This document shows positions 22,545-33,624 of a stretch of 64,000 nucleotides of DNA, one piece after another. This DNA is from Plazaster borealis (Eukaryota; Echinodermata; Asteroidea; Forcipulatida; Labidiasteridae), in NCBI GenBank assembly GCA_021014325.1, contig CM037462.1, positions 11,018,501 to 11,082,500 on the forward strand. Direction: 5' to 3'. Position 1 is the stretch's first letter. Each line of letters starts with the position of its first letter. Made by a program: the position numbers and the translations under genes. The notes beneath the pieces were generated by a model, which saw only the letters and a program-made list of their open reading frames with translations, searched no databases and was not told the origin of the DNA.

Positions 22545-24479
22545 TTGGAGCGAGCTAAAATTCATGCTCAAAGCACTAAATCTCCCACAGATTGGGACGC
22601 CTACCGAGATTTTAGAAACACGACCAATAATCTGGCCAAAAGGTTGAAACGTGAATTTTATGAATCTTCTATTAGAAATGCTGGCTCTGACACAGGTAAA
22701 TTATGGAAGGTCATTAAAAGTATTCTGCCTAGCACTAAAAAGGTCAGCATAAACAATATTAGGTCCGGACATGAAATTTTAACTGATGGATCTGCCATTG
22801 CTAATGAGTTTAACAATTTTTTTGCTAGTATCGGCAGGAAATTAACTGATACCCTGATTCAGCAGAGTTCAGTTGACTTCGTCAGCTTATGTACCCAGGA
22901 CACAGAGCCAGTGGAGGAGCCGTTTCGTTTTGTGGGTGTGGTGCCGTGTGAGGTAAGCCTTTTGCTACGTGGCCTTGATACCACCAAGGCTACTGGTCTT
23001 GATGGTTTTGGCCCCAGGCTGTTGAAGGTGGGGTACAGACAACTTGCGGCACCACTTACTCACATCATGAACTTGAGCCTCTCCACTGGCTCTGTGCCAT
23101 CTGCCTGGAAACTTAGTCGTATATTACCTATTTTTAAAGAAGGCGATAAACTAAACATCAATAACTATCGGCCTATTTCTGTTATTCCAACCTGCATGAA
23201 AATTTTTGAGAAACTCATCCATAAACAGTTGTTAGGCTTCATGGAGCAAAACAAAATTTTAACAGAGAACCAGTCTGGCTTTAGACCTATGCACTCCACA
23301 CAAACTTGTCTTCTTAATGTTTCTGATTACCTCCTGGAAAATATGAACTCAGGGTACCTCACGGGAGCAGTCTTTCTGGATCTAAAGAAAGCGTTTGACA
23401 CTGTTCACCATGAACATCTTCTCAACAAGCTAAACAATATTGGAGTGCAGGGTCTGGAGCTCGACTGGTTTTCATCTTATCTAAATGGTCGCAAACATGT
23501 GACACAAATTGGTGAAAACTATTCCCTCTCTACTGTAGTGACTTCCGGTGTGCCTCAGGGTTCTGTGCTTGGGCCACTTCTTTTTACATTGTACATAAAT
23601 GATTTTGCCAATATTCTTCCGATAGACTCTAAAATGTATTTTTATGCAGATGACACAGCTATTTTTACTTGTGCTAAATCTATTGGTCTTATTAACAGAG
23701 CCCTCAACGCAGATATGATTGAGGTTTCCAAATGGCTGCAGTCTAATTTTTTAACTCTTAATACAAGCAAAACTAAAAGTATGTTATTTGGAACTCAAGC
23801 TAAACTTTGCCGTATTGAAGAAAGTTTACATGTGAAGATCGGTGACAATACCATTGACAATGTTGATCATTTTAAGTACTTAGGTGTCTGGCTAGATCAA
23901 TCTTTATCTTGGAGTGTGCACATTGAGAAAATTACTAAGACTGTTAATAAACGTGTGGGGGTTCTCCGAAGGATAAGAGGTGTTCTTCCCCAACATACTT
24001 TAAACCTGTTGTACAAAACTCTGATTCTCCCTCACTTTGATTATTGTGATGCTGTTTGGGGCAACTCGGCCAAAGTTTTTCTTTCCAAACTTGATACAAT
24101 CCAAAACAGTGCTGGTAAAGCTATCCTTTTCCTCCCCCGGAGAACTTCCACACACACTATTTTATCTACTCTTGGCTGGGAGTCTTTAAGTGCCAGGAGA
24201 AATTTTCACTTAAACATTTTAGTATATAAAAGTCTTACTTATACACTGCCTCCTCAACTTTGTAATGTTTTTAATTATGCCGCCACTGCCCACTCATACA
24301 ACACCAGATCGGGCTCACAAGGTAATTTAGTTCCCCCACTTCCTAAAACCAACTCAGGTAAACAAAAATTTTCTGCTCGTGGGGTCAACTCATTCAACCA
24401 ACTCCCCCTTACACTTAAAAATCCCTTGCCATGCACTGTAGCAAGTTTTAAAGTTCAATACAAAAATTTGAGTTTTTAA
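22545..24479 (+). CDS. Reverse transcriptase ORF of the LINE (644 aa, intact RT)
   Basis: It encodes an RNA-directed DNA polymerase of the non-LTR class, which copies element RNA at a nicked chromosomal target. Visible blocks are KATGLDGFGPRLLK (149-161), NNYRPISVIP (206-215), QSGFRP (243-248), LDLKKAFDTV with the first catalytic Asp (D279), GVPQGSVLGP (335-344), YADD with the catalytic pair (367-370), and FKYLGVWLD of the thumb (443-451). A C-terminal tail with YNTRSG (585-590) is typical of CR1/L2/Jockey-type elements and lies outside the RT core. The frame is uninterrupted to its TAA at 24477-24479. The Met at 22545 is not the native start: the same frame is open back to the stop at 22449. 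All catalytic residues are present, so the copy is young, but loss of the endonuclease makes it non-autonomous. Confidence 0.9.
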   Translation: MERAKIHAQSTKSPTDWDAYRDFRNTTNNLAKRLKREFYESSIRNAGSDTGKLWKVIKSILPSTKKVSINNIRSGHEILTDGSAIANEFNNFFASIGRKLTDTLIQQSSVDFVSLCTQDTEPVEEPFRFVGVVPCEVSLLLRGLDTTKATGLDGFGPRLLKVGYRQLAAPLTHIMNLSLSTGSVPSAWKLSRILPIFKEGDKLNINNYRPISVIPTCMKIFEKLIHKQLLGFMEQNKILTENQSGFRPMHSTQTCLLNVSDYLLENMNSGYLTGAVFLDLKKAFDTVHHEHLLNKLNNIGVQGLELDWFSSYLNGRKHVTQIGENYSLSTVVTSGVPQGSVLGPLLFTLYINDFANILPIDSKMYFYADDTAIFTCAKSIGLINRALNADMIEVSKWLQSNFLTLNTSKTKSMLFGTQAKLCRIEESLHVKIGDNTIDNVDHFKYLGVWLDQSLSWSVHIEKITKTVNKRVGVLRRIRGVLPQHTLNLLYKTLILPHFDYCDAVWGNSAKVFLSKLDTIQNSAGKAILFLPRRTSTHTILSTLGWESLSARRNFHLNILVYKSLTYTLPPQLCNVFNYAATAHSYNTRSGSQGNLVPPLPKTNSGKQKFSARGVNSFNQLPLTLKNPLPCTVASFKVQYKNLSF

Positions 24480-24769
24480 TTTAATTATGGGGCTTGTGGT
24501 GTTTTTCCTGGCTGGACCAGAACTTTAACCTTTGTCTCTATTGTATATTTTGCTTGTTGTAAAGTTTTTGTGCTGTTGTGGTATATCCGTAGTCTTTATT
24601 TAACTTTGGCTGTTTTTCTATTTTTAATATTAATTCATGTTTTTATAAATATATTTTTACATTTATAATTCAATTTTAAAAGTTTAATGTGTATGTAGTT
24701 GCTGGGCACCTCTGAAAAACAGTGTTTCACTGAGAGGTTTCCCCAGGGTAAATAAGAAATAAATAAGTA

Positions 24770-25840
24770 GGGTGGGCGATGGGGGGGGGGGGGGGTTCTC
24801 TGCACAGTAAGCCTACCCCGATCAATAAAAGTAACAGAGGACACAGTTAAAGTAATTAAAACCAAAGCAAAGAGAGAGAGTGAACTCCATTGTGTGCGGC
24901 TAATGTCGGTTTGGGGGGGGCGCTGATGAAAACAATTAATTCTGTCAACTAGAATCTATCTCCACATAATGATTTCACCAGTGACCGTCGCAACATTGTT
25001 CTGCAGACTGGAACAATACAAAATGTCAACACTGCATACGAAGAGAGGAAAATTCTCCCACATTTGATTCAGAGGGGATGAATGCAACGCGGCGTGTTCA
25101 TCACTGCCTGGTTGGATAGCATCTCAAGCAATCTCTGCAGTTCACGAGAGTGAGATGGGAAATCAATGCTACTAGCACCTCAGTGCATCTGGCGCCACAC
25201 TTTACAAAAGAAAACAAATTATAAACCCTATGCTGTATCGATGGCACATATCTGGGAGTAATCTGACCTGTTACTGGAAGATCTTTCCTGTGGTTGCTGT
25301 GTTAAGAGTTCTAATAATAAAGACTTAAAATAACAATAATAAGAGCTGGATATCATAGAGGGTAAATACTATTAAAAAAAAACATAAAGTGGAGTTGTGG
25401 AAAGATTTCTCTTCACTTTTTAACTAGGTTAACGACCTCTTCCCTAAATATAAAATCGTCAGCACTTTAAGAAGCTGTTTGTGTGCTTTCTTTAAAGTAA
25501 TAAACATGTTTGTCTTTACTTAAAACTCTTTCACGCACCAACCGGTCCCTTCAGAAAAATAGTTCTAAAACGAAAAATAAAAATCGCACAACCGCACAGT
25601 TTTCATAATGGAAAAGAGGACTCTTGAGGGTGCTATTGTGACCTGTTTTTGGGGGGCCGCCATTTGCAAAAAATGAGTAAACAATTAATGTGTCCATAAT
25701 GATCAATTTATCACTAAAATAAATGGTGCATGGAAGGGTTACACCATGCCAGAATTGCAATGAGAGGCCTTGGGGGTCCACATAAAAAAATAAAGCTGAT
25801 TCCAACTAAAAAGCTTATAAATTAAATTTGTTGATACCAT
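24770..25840. other. Unassigned sequence
   Basis: It holds a 15-nt G run at 24781-24795. The interval 24900-25220 is of normal complexity and GC content but shows no exon, and might be regulatory. The remainder is AT-rich. Confidence 0.35.
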
Positions 25841-25990
25841 TCTAGAATAGAATAGAATAGAATGGTTTATTCAGCCAATGATTAAAAACAATCACAGGAA
25901 TTTAAAATATTGGTCTCACAACATCATAAAAAAACTATAGAAATCTTAACATACAATACAATAAAAGAACAGTATTGACACAATGAATAC
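25841..25990 (-). repeat. Probable retroelement 3' end with (ATTCT)n tail
   Basis: On the minus strand, a sequence ending in GAATAAACCATTCTATTCTA with a pentanucleotide ATTCT run (25845-25862) looks like the 3' terminus of a LINE with a microsatellite tail. Only a short 3' segment is present and there is no ORF. Confidence 0.4.
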
Positions 25991-26120
25991 AACAAAAATA
26001 GGGAAAAATAACAGAATGCGAGCCAACACGTCGCCATCGACCGGCGCCATGATTCATATATGATTCTAATGCACTTGATAATAAATAGTTTTATGCTAAT
26101 TGTTGACAGAATATGGTGGC

Positions 26121-26396
26121 GATTCAGGTTGGCTCAGAGGTTTCTTCTCGCTGCCTTTCACCTCTGTGACCCTAAGTTTGAATCCCATACTGTAGCCTTG
26201 CATGTGGACTGTGTTTTTCAGTCCCTACCTGATTGTGTGGGGTTTCCCTATTTAGGGTTTTCATCCCATATCTAAAACTAAAATGTCTTCAACATCTTCT
26301 CTACACGGGTATCTTAAAGCTTATGGGTCACAGTGCCAGGCGCTTTTGAGGGTCCCTTGGGTTTATTACCACAAAGATACAATAATAATAATGATA
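26121..26396 (+). mobile_element. tRNA-derived SINE, family 1, copy 2
   Basis: It starts GATTCAGGTTGGCTCAGAGG, has a B-box-like AGTTTGAATCC at 26175-26185, shares TTTTTCAGTCCCTACCTGA and GGGTTTCCCTATTTAGGG with the copy at 1013, and ends (AAT)n. Its tail lies only ~30 bp beyond the splice donor of the exon at 26428-26752, inside the presumed intron. Confidence 0.8.
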
Positions 26397-26427
26397 ATAT
26401 TCACAATAATATCATCTGTAGACCCAC

Positions 26428-26752
26428 CTCCATTCTTGCCCGGCACCACCATCTTCAGCCGGCGGGAATGTTGCGACCGACTCCATAGACTTTTCCTCTT
26501 TTTTAAAAGATCCCCGTTATTACTGGATATGGTGATGCTCGTCGGAGTCGGAGATGAACTTGAAGGCACGTCGTTGTTATTACAGTACAGCTGGCAGCTA
26601 CAGGTACATTCTCCAGTCCCCAGTTCTAACTCCTGCAGGATGTCGCTGGCTGCCCTGTCCGTGGATGCCGCCGTGTCCGGTATTTCCTTAGGGGCGCTAG
26701 CATAGCTCCCATTTTTGGCTTCATCCTCTTTGATGCTTTGCATGCGTATCAT
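26428..26752 (-). CDS. Alternative first coding exon (exon B) of unidentified minus-strand gene
   Basis: The exon runs from ATG at 26752-26750 to a GAG|GTGGGT donor (GT at 26427-26426). It encodes 108 codons plus one base (phase 1). An in-frame TGA lies 12 nt upstream of the ATG, so translation starts here or at the second Met (26743). The peptide is acidic and Ala/Ser-rich at first (IKEDEAKNGSYASAPKEIPD). It then has a Cys cluster (C49, C51, C53, C57 in ECTCSCQLYC), a Ser/Pro/Thr stretch (62-77) and a basic patch at 84-100 (KKRKSLWSRS, then QHSRRLK). No signal peptide or membrane segment is visible. I do not recognise the family. GC content and codon use are well above the surroundings, supporting real coding sequence. 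The same splice phase as the exon at 48413-48794 suggests both splice to a common exon left of the window. Downstream exons were not found. Confidence 0.6.
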
Positions 26753-27003
26753 ATGGAATGGTCACTTGTAGTGTGTGGTAAACACACGTGTTTTGTAAGA
26801 GAGTGCACGGTTAGCGAAGAAGATGTTCCAATTGAACTGTAATCTCCCCGCATCTGGATGAGCTCTGGCAACGACGAATGCACTACTTCAACTGAGTGCT
26901 GTGGACTGTACCATTCCCCAGTAGGGGGAGGGATGTGTAAAGTCTGTGAGTAGGGGAACTCGGTGTTTGTCAAACATGACGTGCATTGGGGAGCAGTGTG
27001 CAA
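26749..27003 (-). other. Putative 5' UTR with upstream ORF overlapping the exon B start
   Basis: This is an 84-codon open frame on the minus strand. Its TGA (26751-26749) overlaps the exon B start codon as ATGA. The peptide has no recognised domain. Its position immediately upstream suggests leader sequence with a possible stop-start arrangement, not an independent gene. The promoter and transcription start are not determined. Confidence 0.35.
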
Positions 27004-29549
27004 GTGGTACTTAATGGCTTTTGCTTGCTTTGTCTATGGCATGCACGTAGTTAACAGTCTCTAGACGATCTCAAATATCTTTGGTAATTACTCGGGTGTA
27101 GAAGTTCAATACAATCGATATGTTAGTGAATAATCTCAGATTTAATGTATTCTTCTATGAATCTGTCACACTCAGACTTTTAAAGTCAACCAATACTGTT
27201 CAAATTAGGTCACCTACACTGTGTAAATTTAAAAATCTCTAAATATTTGCTAGCTTGAGGGACTGAGGTTAATATTTGTTGCAGGACATTGACTGAGACT
27301 ATAAAACATGATCAAAACACCCTTGTAAGTCAAAACCTAAGTTTTCATCACTGGCTAACAAAAGCAGGTTATGTTATTCATCCACATTTTCTACGGCAAA
27401 TTTTAACACAATTAAACATATTTTTATAAATTAACATGTCTTTTCTGAACATTGCAGATAAGTTGTTAATTAAACTTAAATGTGTCTTTTCATTTAAGCA
27501 TGACATTTTACTTTTATGTTTTCCTTTCTGGTCGCTAGCCCTACTGTAGCTAAAACAAAAAAATCACTAATAATAACTAATTAATTTGTGAATCAAACAT
27601 TTTTATTTTTGAATAGTCCTCAATTCAACGCAAATAAAACCAGGAAAAATTTCACTTGTCCGAGAAATTTGTTCAGCTGTGTTATCATGACCCCAATGCT
27701 TTTGTTTACAAATCCCTGAGAATAACCTACTGTAGAAAACAAAGTGTAAAAAAAATAAACAGATAATAATAAAGAACTAGTCCAATATATGAAATGTACA
27801 CTTTTTCAATTTTTTTATTGTTTTTGTTTTGTTTTTAATGATTGATACTGCAGACCCTCAGAAGAAAAAATAGCTTCAAAAATATGTTAACAATATGTTT
27901 TTGATTAGTGCAAACAGTTCGTTTTCAGTCAGTCTGTTGGCAACAACTACCCTGAAGATGAGTAATCCAATTTGATATCATTAAGCTTGCAGGGTTATAA
28001 CACTTCAAAAGATTTTGACAAATTTAGATTACTGACATATCAAATTAATTTTCAAGTCAAAAGACAGATTCACCACATATTAGGCATATCGATTGTACAT
28101 CATTCTAAAGTCTTGCTTTTTTCCCCTTTTTCCCCCATACAACTAGTAACCTGTGATAATTTCATTGATATCTTTTAGTATCCGTATAACAACTTCCCTT
28201 TGAATTTTTAAACATTATTTTAAATAATGTTATTACTCTTGCCTGATTTATTAGGCAAAAAGAAAAAACTGTAATTCCAAAATTATTTCTGAAAGATGAT
28301 CATAGATAATAACATGATTTAAAACAGCAAAACATCTGAAGAAATTTGTACGCTGCCCTTGTCATTTTGAACTGTCCTTGTATCATATATTTGGTTTAAA
28401 GACGGTATGTCAATGGTTTCTGAACAGCAAAATATTCAAAATTAACATTTATCTGTGAATATGAATCTTCAATCAAAGTTTAGTCGTGAGTATTTTCAAA
28501 TGAATGAATATACCGTAGCTTTTGGCCACATAATAAAAAATTGTCTGAATAGCAATCAAAAGCACTGAATTGACCTTCTTTGCACTATACAATGAGAACC
28601 CTTATGGCAATTCTTGTCAATCACTGTCAATCACGAGGAAACTGTGAGGCAACAACTGATCCTCAGCATGTTTTGTTCATAAAATATGCAAGTCTCACGG
28701 TGGGTTAGAGTCTTCCTTATTAAAATGCATACACCTTTTTCAATAAAAAAACACATCGCTGTGAATAAAACCATATGTTCCTCTGTAAGAGTCAAGTCAT
28801 TTGGCTTATTTTGATGTTCTTACAATAACAAACTGTTATTTTGAAGCCTATTTTATTGGGCGTTGAATACAAGATGTTCTCTCAATATGTTTACCCCCAA
28901 AATAATTGCCATGTATTTATATAAGGCAATAAGATTTATTTAATGGCAGTTATGTATATTTTTTTCATGCATATCCCAAGATGGTCTTTTCAATGAGAAC
29001 GGTTAACATTTAATTGGTTTCAATTGTCTTCAGAGTGTTGTTTAAAGCCTGCTGTGTCTTATTATTGGACCAGCTGCTGTCTCCAAGGACAAACAATTTG
29101 AGACAATTACTGTGTTGATGTTACCCATCAGGCTCGTTTCTAGTAGCCCCTTGAGCTTGCATGCTCTTGTGACATCCTCAAAGAAAATGGTTCAAACAAG
29201 GTTTGTTCTCTCCCCGCCCCTTGCGTTTCTCTTCTCTTGGTTAAAACAAAAAATAAAAAACCCCGGATGGAATCAGATGGGTTTTATTAGTTGGAGGGGG
29301 TTGGAATTGAGGGTGACTGGTTGATGGCTATGGATAAAGAGACTTCAGCCTCTGTAATCATGTCATCAAAACTCTGACTGCACATTAAAAGTTTACAATT
29401 GATCGCATCGCATAATTGATGGCACGACATTGCTTCCAGGCAATTAAAGATAATATACAGTGTCAATGGTAAAACAAATGCATTAATCTTTGGCTCTTCG
29501 ATTCAATGCATAATTTAGAGATCCTGAACTAAAGTTTTAAAATCAACTC
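27004..29549. other. Unassigned AT-rich sequence
   Basis: Presumed intron or upstream region. No exon, RNA gene or repeat boundary was identified by eye. A mildly pyrimidine-rich block lies at 28110-28140. Confidence 0.35.
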
Positions 29550-29910
29550 AAAGGCACTGAACATGTTTGGAAATTGTCAAAGACCAGTGTTCTCACTTGG
29601 TGTATCCCAACATATGCATAAAATAACCAGCCTGTGAAAATTTGGGCTCAATTGGTCATCGAAGTTGCAAGAAAATGATGAAAGAAAAAACACCCTTGTT
29701 GTACAAATTTGTGTGCTTTCAGATAAGAATAAAAACTTCTTGCAAGAAGTTTTTATTATTTTAGTGAGAAATTACCTCTTTCTCAAAAACTACGTTACTT
29801 CAGAGGGAGTCATTTCCTACAATGTTTTATCAACAGCTCTCTGTTGCTTGTTACCAAGTAAGTTTTTATGCTAATATTTGTTTTGAGTCATTACCAAATG
29901 TGTACAGTGC
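29550..29910 (+). mobile_element. TTAA-type MITE, family F, copy 2
   Basis: It begins AAAGGCACTGAACATGTTTGG and ends ACCAAATGTGTACAGTGC. The central perfect palindrome is at 29728-29757. Both outer TTAA/CCTTTAA ends are mutated, so this copy is older than those at 20887 and 39118. Confidence 0.8.
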
Positions 29911-32229
29911 TGAACAAAATTATACCTTGTAAGCTGATGTCAAAATGAGAAAATTTAAATTATTCTTTGAAAAACTATTATGAACAAGTTGTTTTCGCTG
30001 ACAGATTTGTCTCTGTAAAACATGGAAACTCCCTAATTCCATTTTGATCTGTGATACTTTCAATATTGATTACTTTTTTCTCTCGTGTTTTGTTTACTTC
30101 TACCACATCCATTTTTATAAGTAGTTGTTATGCCAATCTAAGAGGTGTCTGCTTTACGTTTTAAATCACATTTTTATTGAATTTAGTCCCGTCCACTTCC
30201 TAATCTCAGTTTTGTGTTTCGCTACAAAGTAAGGGTTTTTTTCAAATGCTGTTCCCCGCATGTCTTGGGTAAACCAGGCTGCCGCTAAGCTAAGATTGTA
30301 ACTGTTTGCCTTATTTGAACTTTTTTGTAAAATATGTATAGTTGTTTAAATTATGTTTGTTCAGGAAATGTACAGATTTGTGTCACATGTTCTTATGATG
30401 TGATAGGCCTATTGGGAGAGAATTTTTCCATTGAATTTAATAAAAGTATGAGTTAATTCACAGTGCCATTATGGGTTTTTTTAAGTAAACAAAAAGTATG
30501 CATCAAAATTACCAAGGTTGATCATAAAATTAAAATTGAAATTGCTAACTCAATTGTTTCAAAACTGCAATAATTGTCTGGGTTTTTGTTTTTTGTTTTT
30601 TTGAGGGGGTTTTCTTCTTGTTTTGCATTGGGTTTGAATCCCACCTGAGTTACAAACATGTGGATTGTGTTCCCATAGGGTACTGAATATTCAGTGCTTA
30701 TTATAACACATTATTTGTTCAGGGTCAAACAGAGAGCTGGTTTAGCAAAAGCCGTGATTGGATATCTTGCTTCGGGAAAAATGAGCAAGTAACTAACTTA
30801 TAAAGCCATTCATTTTAAAGTTCAGATTCTATTCCTATCAATCAGGCAGTGGTTAAATGATTTGTTAACTGATTGTGGAGTTACTTCGGGGCAAAAAGAC
30901 TCTCAATATCAGCTTCAACAACTGACTGGCGGCTGGTGAAATTTGTCCTTTTTCAATTTGATGGGGTTTTGCAAAAGGTTAATGGACATTTGAAGTGGTT
31001 ATACAGAAAAATACAGACAAATTCTTCATCTGTGGCCTGAAGCAGGTGTTGAATATCCTGCATAATGTTAGACCACCTATCTAAAGACACAGCTTTGGTG
31101 ATCATTGTCAAAACTTATTTGAATCACCAAACTATTTGGCCAACAAACATTTACCAACATACAATGCAGTCCTATTTTTGTCAGAAATCATTTCATCTTC
31201 AAGAAAATTATGTTTCAATCAAATCTGCATTCTCTTGGCATAAAAAACCCTGATAAAAAACGCAACAGAAAATGTTAATGCTGTTGTTTTATTAAAAGTG
31301 TTCGCAACAATGACATTTTTACAACAGGTGTTTAACGGCATCAATGACCTTTTAACAACGGATGATTTATCAATTTATACAACTGTAGATTAATTAACTG
31401 TACTCTTGCAGAAGTGCAGTGCAGGATATACTGTTCCTTTAACAAATTTTTTTCTTCTCAATTCTATGTCGTTATGTCGTTATAGCTAGCCAAAAAGATT
31501 AGTAAACAACTCATTTCATCTGAATATGTTATTGTTTAAAATGTTGTTGTTTTTCGTTTGCAACCAGCTTTGTTTATGTTTCTGTTGCCAGACAACTCTT
31601 TTGATTTTTTGAAATATAAACAAAATGTATGTTTTTTAAAATGTAAAGAATAATAGGTTTTTCAAACTGCAGTGTGAATGGAAAACCTCTGACAACTTTG
31701 AACATGAGTATAAATTAAAATTAAAATTTAATTTTCCTATAGATACAATAATTTGTTAATTTACCACATCAAAGACATTTTCTATATTCTACTCATTCAA
31801 TTGTCTATATTGTAGTCTAAGCTAGCAACACAGCTGTGTAAATACAGCTGTACAAAAACATAACAAAAACAAAGAGGTGTTGTGCTTGTATTGCACGAAC
31901 ACCTAATTACTGGCTAAATATGCACAAAGTCATGTATTTCATTAACAAGACTCCCACTTTGGTGTGAACAGCATTAATAGGACTGTTCTGTCCATGGAGA
32001 TTTTTTTGTATGTCAATTTTTTGTATCTGGGTGTATATTGTCATGTTCAAATTTGACAAAATATTTTGAAAAAATTAACGTCTCAGTCTCTTTCTTTTAT
32101 ATCTTTTCCCATAACTCTTGTTGCAGATACAATGAATGATTTAACAAAAACACACACAAATTTAAAAAAAAAACCTAAAATTTATGAATATCCATAAAGG
32201 TCAAAGTGAAATTTTGCAAGTAATACTTT
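29911..32229. other. Unassigned AT-rich sequence
   Basis: No exon is recognised. At about 30630-30700 a B-box-like GGGTTTGAATCCCA followed by CATGTGGATTGTG looks like a SINE scrap. The rest is low-complexity AT-rich DNA. Confidence 0.35.
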
Positions 32230-32231
32230 TA

Positions 32232-32355
32232 CCCATACACCGATGCGTGTTAAGTGCTTTATTTTCCTGAGTCCTGTTAACAGGCATATTACTCCGGTGG
32301 GATTCGGCCCACGCCTTCTAGAGCAGATGTCTTACCACTAGACTGCCAAGCTTGC
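32232..32355 (-). mobile_element. tRNA-derived SINE, family 4, copy a
   Basis: On the minus strand: head TGGCAGTCTAGTGGTAAGAC (A box, from about 32346), B box GGGCCGAATCCC (about 32311-32300), then TAATATGCCTGTTAACAGG and AGCACTTAACACGCATCGG..ATGGGTAAA at the tail. It is a degenerate retroposed tRNA-like unit. Confidence 0.65.
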
Positions 32356-32464
32356 CCAGTAGCTAAAGGCAGTTTGAATCCTACATTTATGCAGCAGCGG
32401 GTCCCACAATGATTTTTTAAAAATAGATGTTAATTTTGCATAGGGGATGAAGAATAATGTTTGT

Positions 32465-32580
32465 GCTTTACCCATACATCAATGTGTGTTTTAAAGTACT
32501 GTTCAAACTTTCCTGAGTCTTGTGAAACAAATCCACAGGAATATTACTCAAGTTGGATTTGAGCTTCCTCTAGCTACCAG
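32465..32580 (-). mobile_element. tRNA-derived SINE, family 4, copy b
   Basis: On the minus strand, CTCAAATCCAACTTGAGTAATATTCCTGTGG is followed by ACTCAGGAAAG and ACACACATTGATGTATGGG, the same order as copy a. It lies head-to-head with copy c at 32582. Confidence 0.6.
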
Positions 32581-32581
32581 G

Positions 32582-32880
32582 CAAGCTGAGTGGTCTAGTG
32601 GTCATAGAAGTGCTTCATCATAAAATATTGCTTAACAATTTTCTGCTAAGCAGAAATGAGGAGGATACCAGTCACGAGATGTACATGTGACATGGTAGTT
32701 TGGCTGGTAACCTTATTCTGGTAAGCATAATTTTATTGTGCTTAGCTAGTTTTTGTGCTTAAGCAGCTTTATGAAATTGGGCCCTGCCTTGAAATCAAAG
32801 GTCGTGGGTTCGAGTAGAATGCCTGTGGATTTTTCGGAGTCAAAAATTCTCAGCTTTCCTCCCAAGTTTTATGGTCTGGA
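32582..32880 (+). mobile_element. tRNA-derived SINE, family 4, copy c, split by a MITE
   Basis: The head CAAGCTGAGTGGTCTAGTGG (A box) is at 32582-32615. It is interrupted by a family A MITE and resumes at about 32786 with the B box GGGTTCGAG (32806-32814), ATGCCTGTGGATTTTTCGG and TTTCCTCCCAAGTTTTATGG. The internal promoter is therefore physically split. Confidence 0.7.
32616..32785. mobile_element. MITE, family A, inserted inside a SINE
   Basis: AAATATTGCTTAACAATTTT..GGATACCAGTC.. through CAGCTTTATGAAATTGGGCCC matches family A, with the left ~25 bases missing. It lies between the A box and B box of SINE copy c. Confidence 0.75.
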
Positions 32881-33321
32881 TCCATGTTTGTCTCCATGCA
32901 TACCCACGCATTCACCACCTGCGTGCGCGATTCAATGGACTTTGGTAAAAACTTTGCTCAGTTGCACGCACAACATAGCCTTTTAGGCTCAGGCCTGGCC
33001 TTAGTGACACATGAGTGCGTGAATTAATAAAAGTTTGATTCAGCATATTGAAGAGATTTTAAAAGATCAATGTTGATCTTCAATTAAGATGTTGACCTCG
33101 CTCATTGTGCATGAACAACTTTTTTCAATCATTTCTAAGACCAGATGTTCCTTTGCATTGATGGGAAGGATTTAGATCAATTGAATTTGTATTATTGTAA
33201 ATTTCATCATATCCGGAAAAAGGTATTTTTGGTTTGCTCAAGGTGAATTGACCACAGAGTGAACAAATTAGGTACTAATATGTGAAATACTGGTAAATAT
33301 GCAGTATATAAAATTTCAGTT

Positions 33322-33440
33322 TAGAAGCAATGAGAAAAAATTGCATTACTCACTATAGACCTTTATCATGCCAACACCATCTTTGTCAAGTCCCCTGTGT
33401 GCAATACTAATATTGTATACTGATTCAAATTTGTACAAAA
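33322..33440. repeat. Partial MITE fragment (ATAGACCTTTATCATG end)
   Basis: ACTATAGACCTTTATCATGC..CACCATCTTTGTCAAG matches one terminus of the element at 61728-61906. CCCCTGTGTGCAATACTAAT resembles sequence at 3745-3765. Only one end is present. Confidence 0.4.
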
Positions 33441-33478
33441 ATGGACCAGACCTTCAGTTCTTTCATTACTTTTTTCAG

Positions 33479-33624
33479 GTAATAAACCACCAGGGAAACT
33501 GACTTTTAAAATATTTTGGGGTTGAACAAAAAAAATTTTACTAGAGTGGGACTTGAACTTGCGACCTCCTGATTAACGTGCTGGCTGTCTACCAACTGAT
33601 TTTTTTTTTTTTTTTTTTTTTTTT
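33479..33624 (-). mobile_element. tRNA-derived SINE, family 3, truncated at a poly-T run
   Basis: It shares GTAATAAACCACCAGGGAAAC, TTTTGGGGTTGAACAAA, GGACTTGAACTTGCGACCTCC and TTAACGTGC with the other family 3 copies. It breaks off just after CTACCAACTGA at a 24-nt T run (33601-33624). Confidence 0.7.

Larger units (their letters stand above)
21952..24769 (+). mobile_element. 5'-truncated non-LTR retrotransposon (CR1/L2/Jockey-like group)
   Basis: It comprises the C-terminal part of an AP-type endonuclease, a linker broken by a frameshift and one stop, a complete reverse transcriptase ORF, and a 3' UTR of about 290 bp ending GGTTTCCCCAGGGTAAATAA..AAATAAATAAG. A short AT-rich 3' repeat without a long poly-A fits CR1/L2-type LINEs. 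The 5' end is placed where endonuclease similarity begins and is approximate. I did not find target-site duplications. It is antisense to the two host exons. Confidence 0.85.
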
